Made by a program: the position numbers and the translations under genes. Below the pieces are notes generated by a model. That model searched no databases. It had not been told where the DNA came from and worked only from the letters and a program-made list of their open reading frames with translations. From Deltaproteobacteria bacterium (GTDB lineage Bacteria; Desulfobacterota; Binatia; UBA9968), in NCBI GenBank assembly GCA_016183075.1, contig JACPFH010000215.1, positions 1 through 6,389 on the forward strand: a stretch of 6,389 nt of DNA. The letters run 5' to 3'. Below are positions 5,206 to 6,389 of the stretch, one piece after another (position 1 is the first letter of the stretch; each line of letters opens with the position of its first letter).

Positions 5206-6183
5206 ATGCGCTTAGGTCTTTGCTTCGACGGCTTTTACTCCATCCAAGAGATGGCGGAGCTTGCCAGGCTCGCCGATCAGGCCGGCATGGAGTCCATCTG
5301 GATGTCCGATCATCTATGCTTTCGCGATTGTTTGACTTCTTCTATGGCCTTTCTCGGCGCGACGAAAAGAATATCGGTCGTCCCGGCGCCTCTGAGTCCC
5401 TACTCCAGGCATCCCATCATCTCGGCGATGGCGATCGCTACCCTGGAGGAGTTCGCTCCCGGACGCGTTATGGCGACGGCAGGAACTGGAAACGCCGCGG
5501 CTCTGGAAGAGGCGGGCATGAAAGTAACGCGGCCGCTCAAGACCATGCGCGAGTATGTGCACATCCTGCGCGCTTTTTTGAGCGGTGAGACGGTCAACTT
5601 TCACGGCGAGGTTTTCACCGTCAACGGCGCCAAGATGGGATTTCATCCAGCGTCGCCGATCCGGATTTATATGACGGCGGTGAAGCCCAAGATGCTCAGG
5701 CTTTCCGGCGAGATCGGCGACGGGGTTCTCTTTTCGGCGGGCTGCGCCCCCAAGTATATCGCCCGTTGCGTCGAAGAGGTCAGCAAGGGAGCCGCTCGGG
5801 GAGGGAAGGCTCGTCGTGAAACCGATGTGGCCGCTTTCATCACGACCGCGGTATCCCATGATCCCAAGGAGGCGATCGAGGCGAGCAAAACGTTTCTCGC
5901 TTACGTATTTCGCAACAAGCACCATGCAGAAAATATCCGTATGGGCGGGGGCAAGGTCGATCAGGAAAGCCTTGCGGCGGCAATCACGAAAAGGGATTGG
6001 GAAGGAGCGAAGAAGCTCATCAGCGATGAAGTCGTCTTTGCCCATTCCATTACGGGAACTCCCCGGGAGTGTCGAATGCGCCTCGATGAGTTCGCCCACC
6101 ACGGCTTGGACCTTCCGATTCTCCTGCCGATGGGAACCCAGGAGGCGAGAAGGCGCGTAGTGGACCTAGTACGCGAGCTGTGA
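5206..6183 (+). CDS. LLM-class (luciferase-like) flavin- or F420-dependent oxidoreductase
   Basis: The 325-residue single-domain protein has the (beta/alpha)8 luciferase-like pattern in order: MRLGLCFDG at 1-9, ADQAGMESIWMSDHL at 23-37, SRHPIISAMAIATLEEFAPG at 67-86, ATAGTGN at 90-96, RPLKTMREYVHILRAFLSGE at 109-128, the V-x-F-x-G-E-x-F strand at 130-137, IYMTAVKPKMLRLSGEIGDG at 154-173, and the C-terminal ITGTPRECRMRLDEF at 282-296. Length and the TAVKPKMLRLSGEIGDG region are typical of the branch near methylenetetrahydromethanopterin reductase, where coenzyme F420 is common, but FMN cannot be excluded. It lies 15 bp after the opine-dehydrogenase stop, so the two are almost certainly cotranscribed. 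Expected role: oxidation or reduction of a small metabolite in the cytoplasm. The substrate is unknown. It is intact and unfused. Confidence 0.87.
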   Translation: MRLGLCFDGFYSIQEMAELARLADQAGMESIWMSDHLCFRDCLTSSMAFLGATKRISVVPAPLSPYSRHPIISAMAIATLEEFAPGRVMATAGTGNAAALEEAGMKVTRPLKTMREYVHILRAFLSGETVNFHGEVFTVNGAKMGFHPASPIRIYMTAVKPKMLRLSGEIGDGVLFSAGCAPKYIARCVEEVSKGAARGGKARRETDVAAFITTAVSHDPKEAIEASKTFLAYVFRNKHHAENIRMGGGKVDQESLAAAITKRDWEGAKKLISDEVVFAHSITGTPRECRMRLDEFAHHGLDLPILLPMGTQEARRRVVDLVREL

Positions 6184-6188
6184 GAGGT

Positions 6189-6220
6189 AGGGGACTGGCT
6201 CGCTTGCGTGCCTGTCCCCT
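6189..6220 (+). terminator. Stem-loop after the LLM gene, possible terminator or REP-like repeat
   Basis: Arms AGGGGACTGGC (6189-6199) and GCCTGTCCCCT (6210-6220) form ten pairs with one T-T mismatch around a 10-base loop, beginning five bases after the stop codon. No T run follows, so a classic intrinsic terminator is not supported. The right arm (GTGCCTGTCCCCTT) resembles dispersed repeat motifs that I recall near REP-associated IS200-like transposases. That link is from memory and unverified here. Confidence 0.45.
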
Positions 6221-6256
6221 TAACTGAGAGGGCGCGGCGTTTCGTCCCCGGCTTTC

Positions 6257-6283
6257 TTGACACAGGCCCCCTGCCCGTATACG
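6257..6283 (+). promoter_or_regulatory. Candidate promoter for the right-edge gene
   Basis: A perfect TTGACA (6257-6262) is followed by TATACG (6278-6283; 4 of 6) with a short 15-bp spacer. The spacer is shorter than optimal, so activity may depend on an activator or the true -10 may be different. The palindrome at 6280-6295 overlaps the -10 candidate. Confidence 0.35.
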
Positions 6284-6295
6284 TTCACAAACGTA
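6280..6295. promoter_or_regulatory. 16-bp perfect palindrome TACGTT-CACA-AACGTA, candidate operator
   Basis: Six-base arms are exact reverse complements separated by 4 bp. It overlaps the candidate -10 box and lies 31 bp before the right-edge start codon, a position suited to a repressor. The binding protein is not in the window. Confidence 0.42.
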
Positions 6296-6313
6296 CAGCG
6301 GTGAATTTCTTAT

Positions 6314-6320
6314 GGAGGTG
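6314..6320 (+). promoter_or_regulatory. Shine-Dalgarno site deciding the right-edge start
   Basis: GGAGGTG lies six bases before the ATG at 6327. An in-frame ATG at 6312 overlaps this site itself and has no site of its own, so 6327 is preferred. Confidence 0.75.
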
Positions 6321-6326
6321 CATCGT

Positions 6327-6389
6327 ATGAAGTCAGCAGAAATACGGAACCTTTTCTTGGTCCTGCTCGTAATTCTGGGATGGACCTTG
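6327..6389 (+). CDS. Start of a probably exported or membrane protein (C-terminal part outside window)
   Basis: Twenty-one codons are visible before the window ends: MKSAEIRNLF followed by LVLLVILGWTL. A short N-terminus with basic Lys2 and Arg7, then a hydrophobic run from residue 9, looks like a signal peptide or membrane anchor. A good Shine-Dalgarno (GGAGGTG) six bases upstream and a candidate promoter/palindrome in front support a real, separately regulated gene. By analogy with the solute-binding protein on the other strand it could be another periplasmic binding protein, but the sequence seen does not show this. Function unassigned. Confidence 0.6.
   Translation, partial: MKSAEIRNLFLVLLVILGWTL

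Noticed and set aside
5314..6102. 262-codon open frame on the minus strand opposite the LLM gene
   Set aside because: It is a shadow of the LLM gene: low-complexity Arg/His-rich translation without family motifs.
6312..6326. Upstream in-frame ATG at 6312 for the right-edge gene
   Set aside because: It overlaps the GGAGGTG ribosome site that serves 6327 and has no site of its own.

Overview
This 6.4 kb window of moderately GC-rich bacterial DNA (roughly 55-60% by eye) carries small-molecule transport and catabolism genes arranged around a divergent promoter region. The mix of gene families (an NMT1-type solute-binding protein without its permease, an M24 'pita-bread' protein, an enolase-superfamily enzyme, an opine-dehydrogenase-family oxidoreductase and a luciferase-like oxidoreductase that may use F420) resembles what is common in uncultured soil or sediment lineages such as Binatota/Desulfobacterota-like, Rokubacteria/Methylomirabilota or Tectomicrobia genomes. 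That placement is an inference from gene content. The window holds no rRNA or marker gene to settle it.

Layout. Minus strand, left part: the N-terminal 179 codons of a thiamine-pyrophosphate-dependent enzyme run off the left edge (1-538), and upstream of it lies a complete secreted solute-binding protein (671-1636). The 220-bp gap 1637-1856 is a divergent control region with a sigma70-like promoter facing each way, both with a TTGACG -35 box and a 17-bp spacer, and several short inverted and direct repeats between them. Plus strand: an M24-family protein (1857-2969); a broken mandelate racemase/muconate-lactonizing-type gene (2976-3894) that lost two internal segments and lies in three frames; a 146-bp intergenic element of heptanucleotide repeats in inverted orientation (3920-4065); an opine-dehydrogenase-family gene (4084-5190); and a luciferase-like oxidoreductase (5206-6183). 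A strong stem-loop follows, then a short region with a candidate promoter and a perfect 16-bp palindrome, and the first 21 codons of another probably exported protein at the right edge.

How the genes may work together (inference): an imported organic acid or N-substituted amino acid could be bound by the periplasmic protein, cleaved at a C-N bond by the M24 and opine-dehydrogenase-type enzymes, and the resulting 2-oxo acid used by the thiamine-diphosphate enzyme. No single pathway is proved. Two members look compromised: the enolase-superfamily gene is a pseudogene as given, and the M24 protein has lost most metal ligands and so is unlikely to be a normal Xaa-Pro peptidase.

The most unusual features are the phase-locked heptad inverted-repeat element, the doubly deleted enolase-superfamily gene, and the M24 protein with a dismantled metal site. 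I saw no CRISPR array, tRNA, rRNA, integrase or complete insertion sequence.
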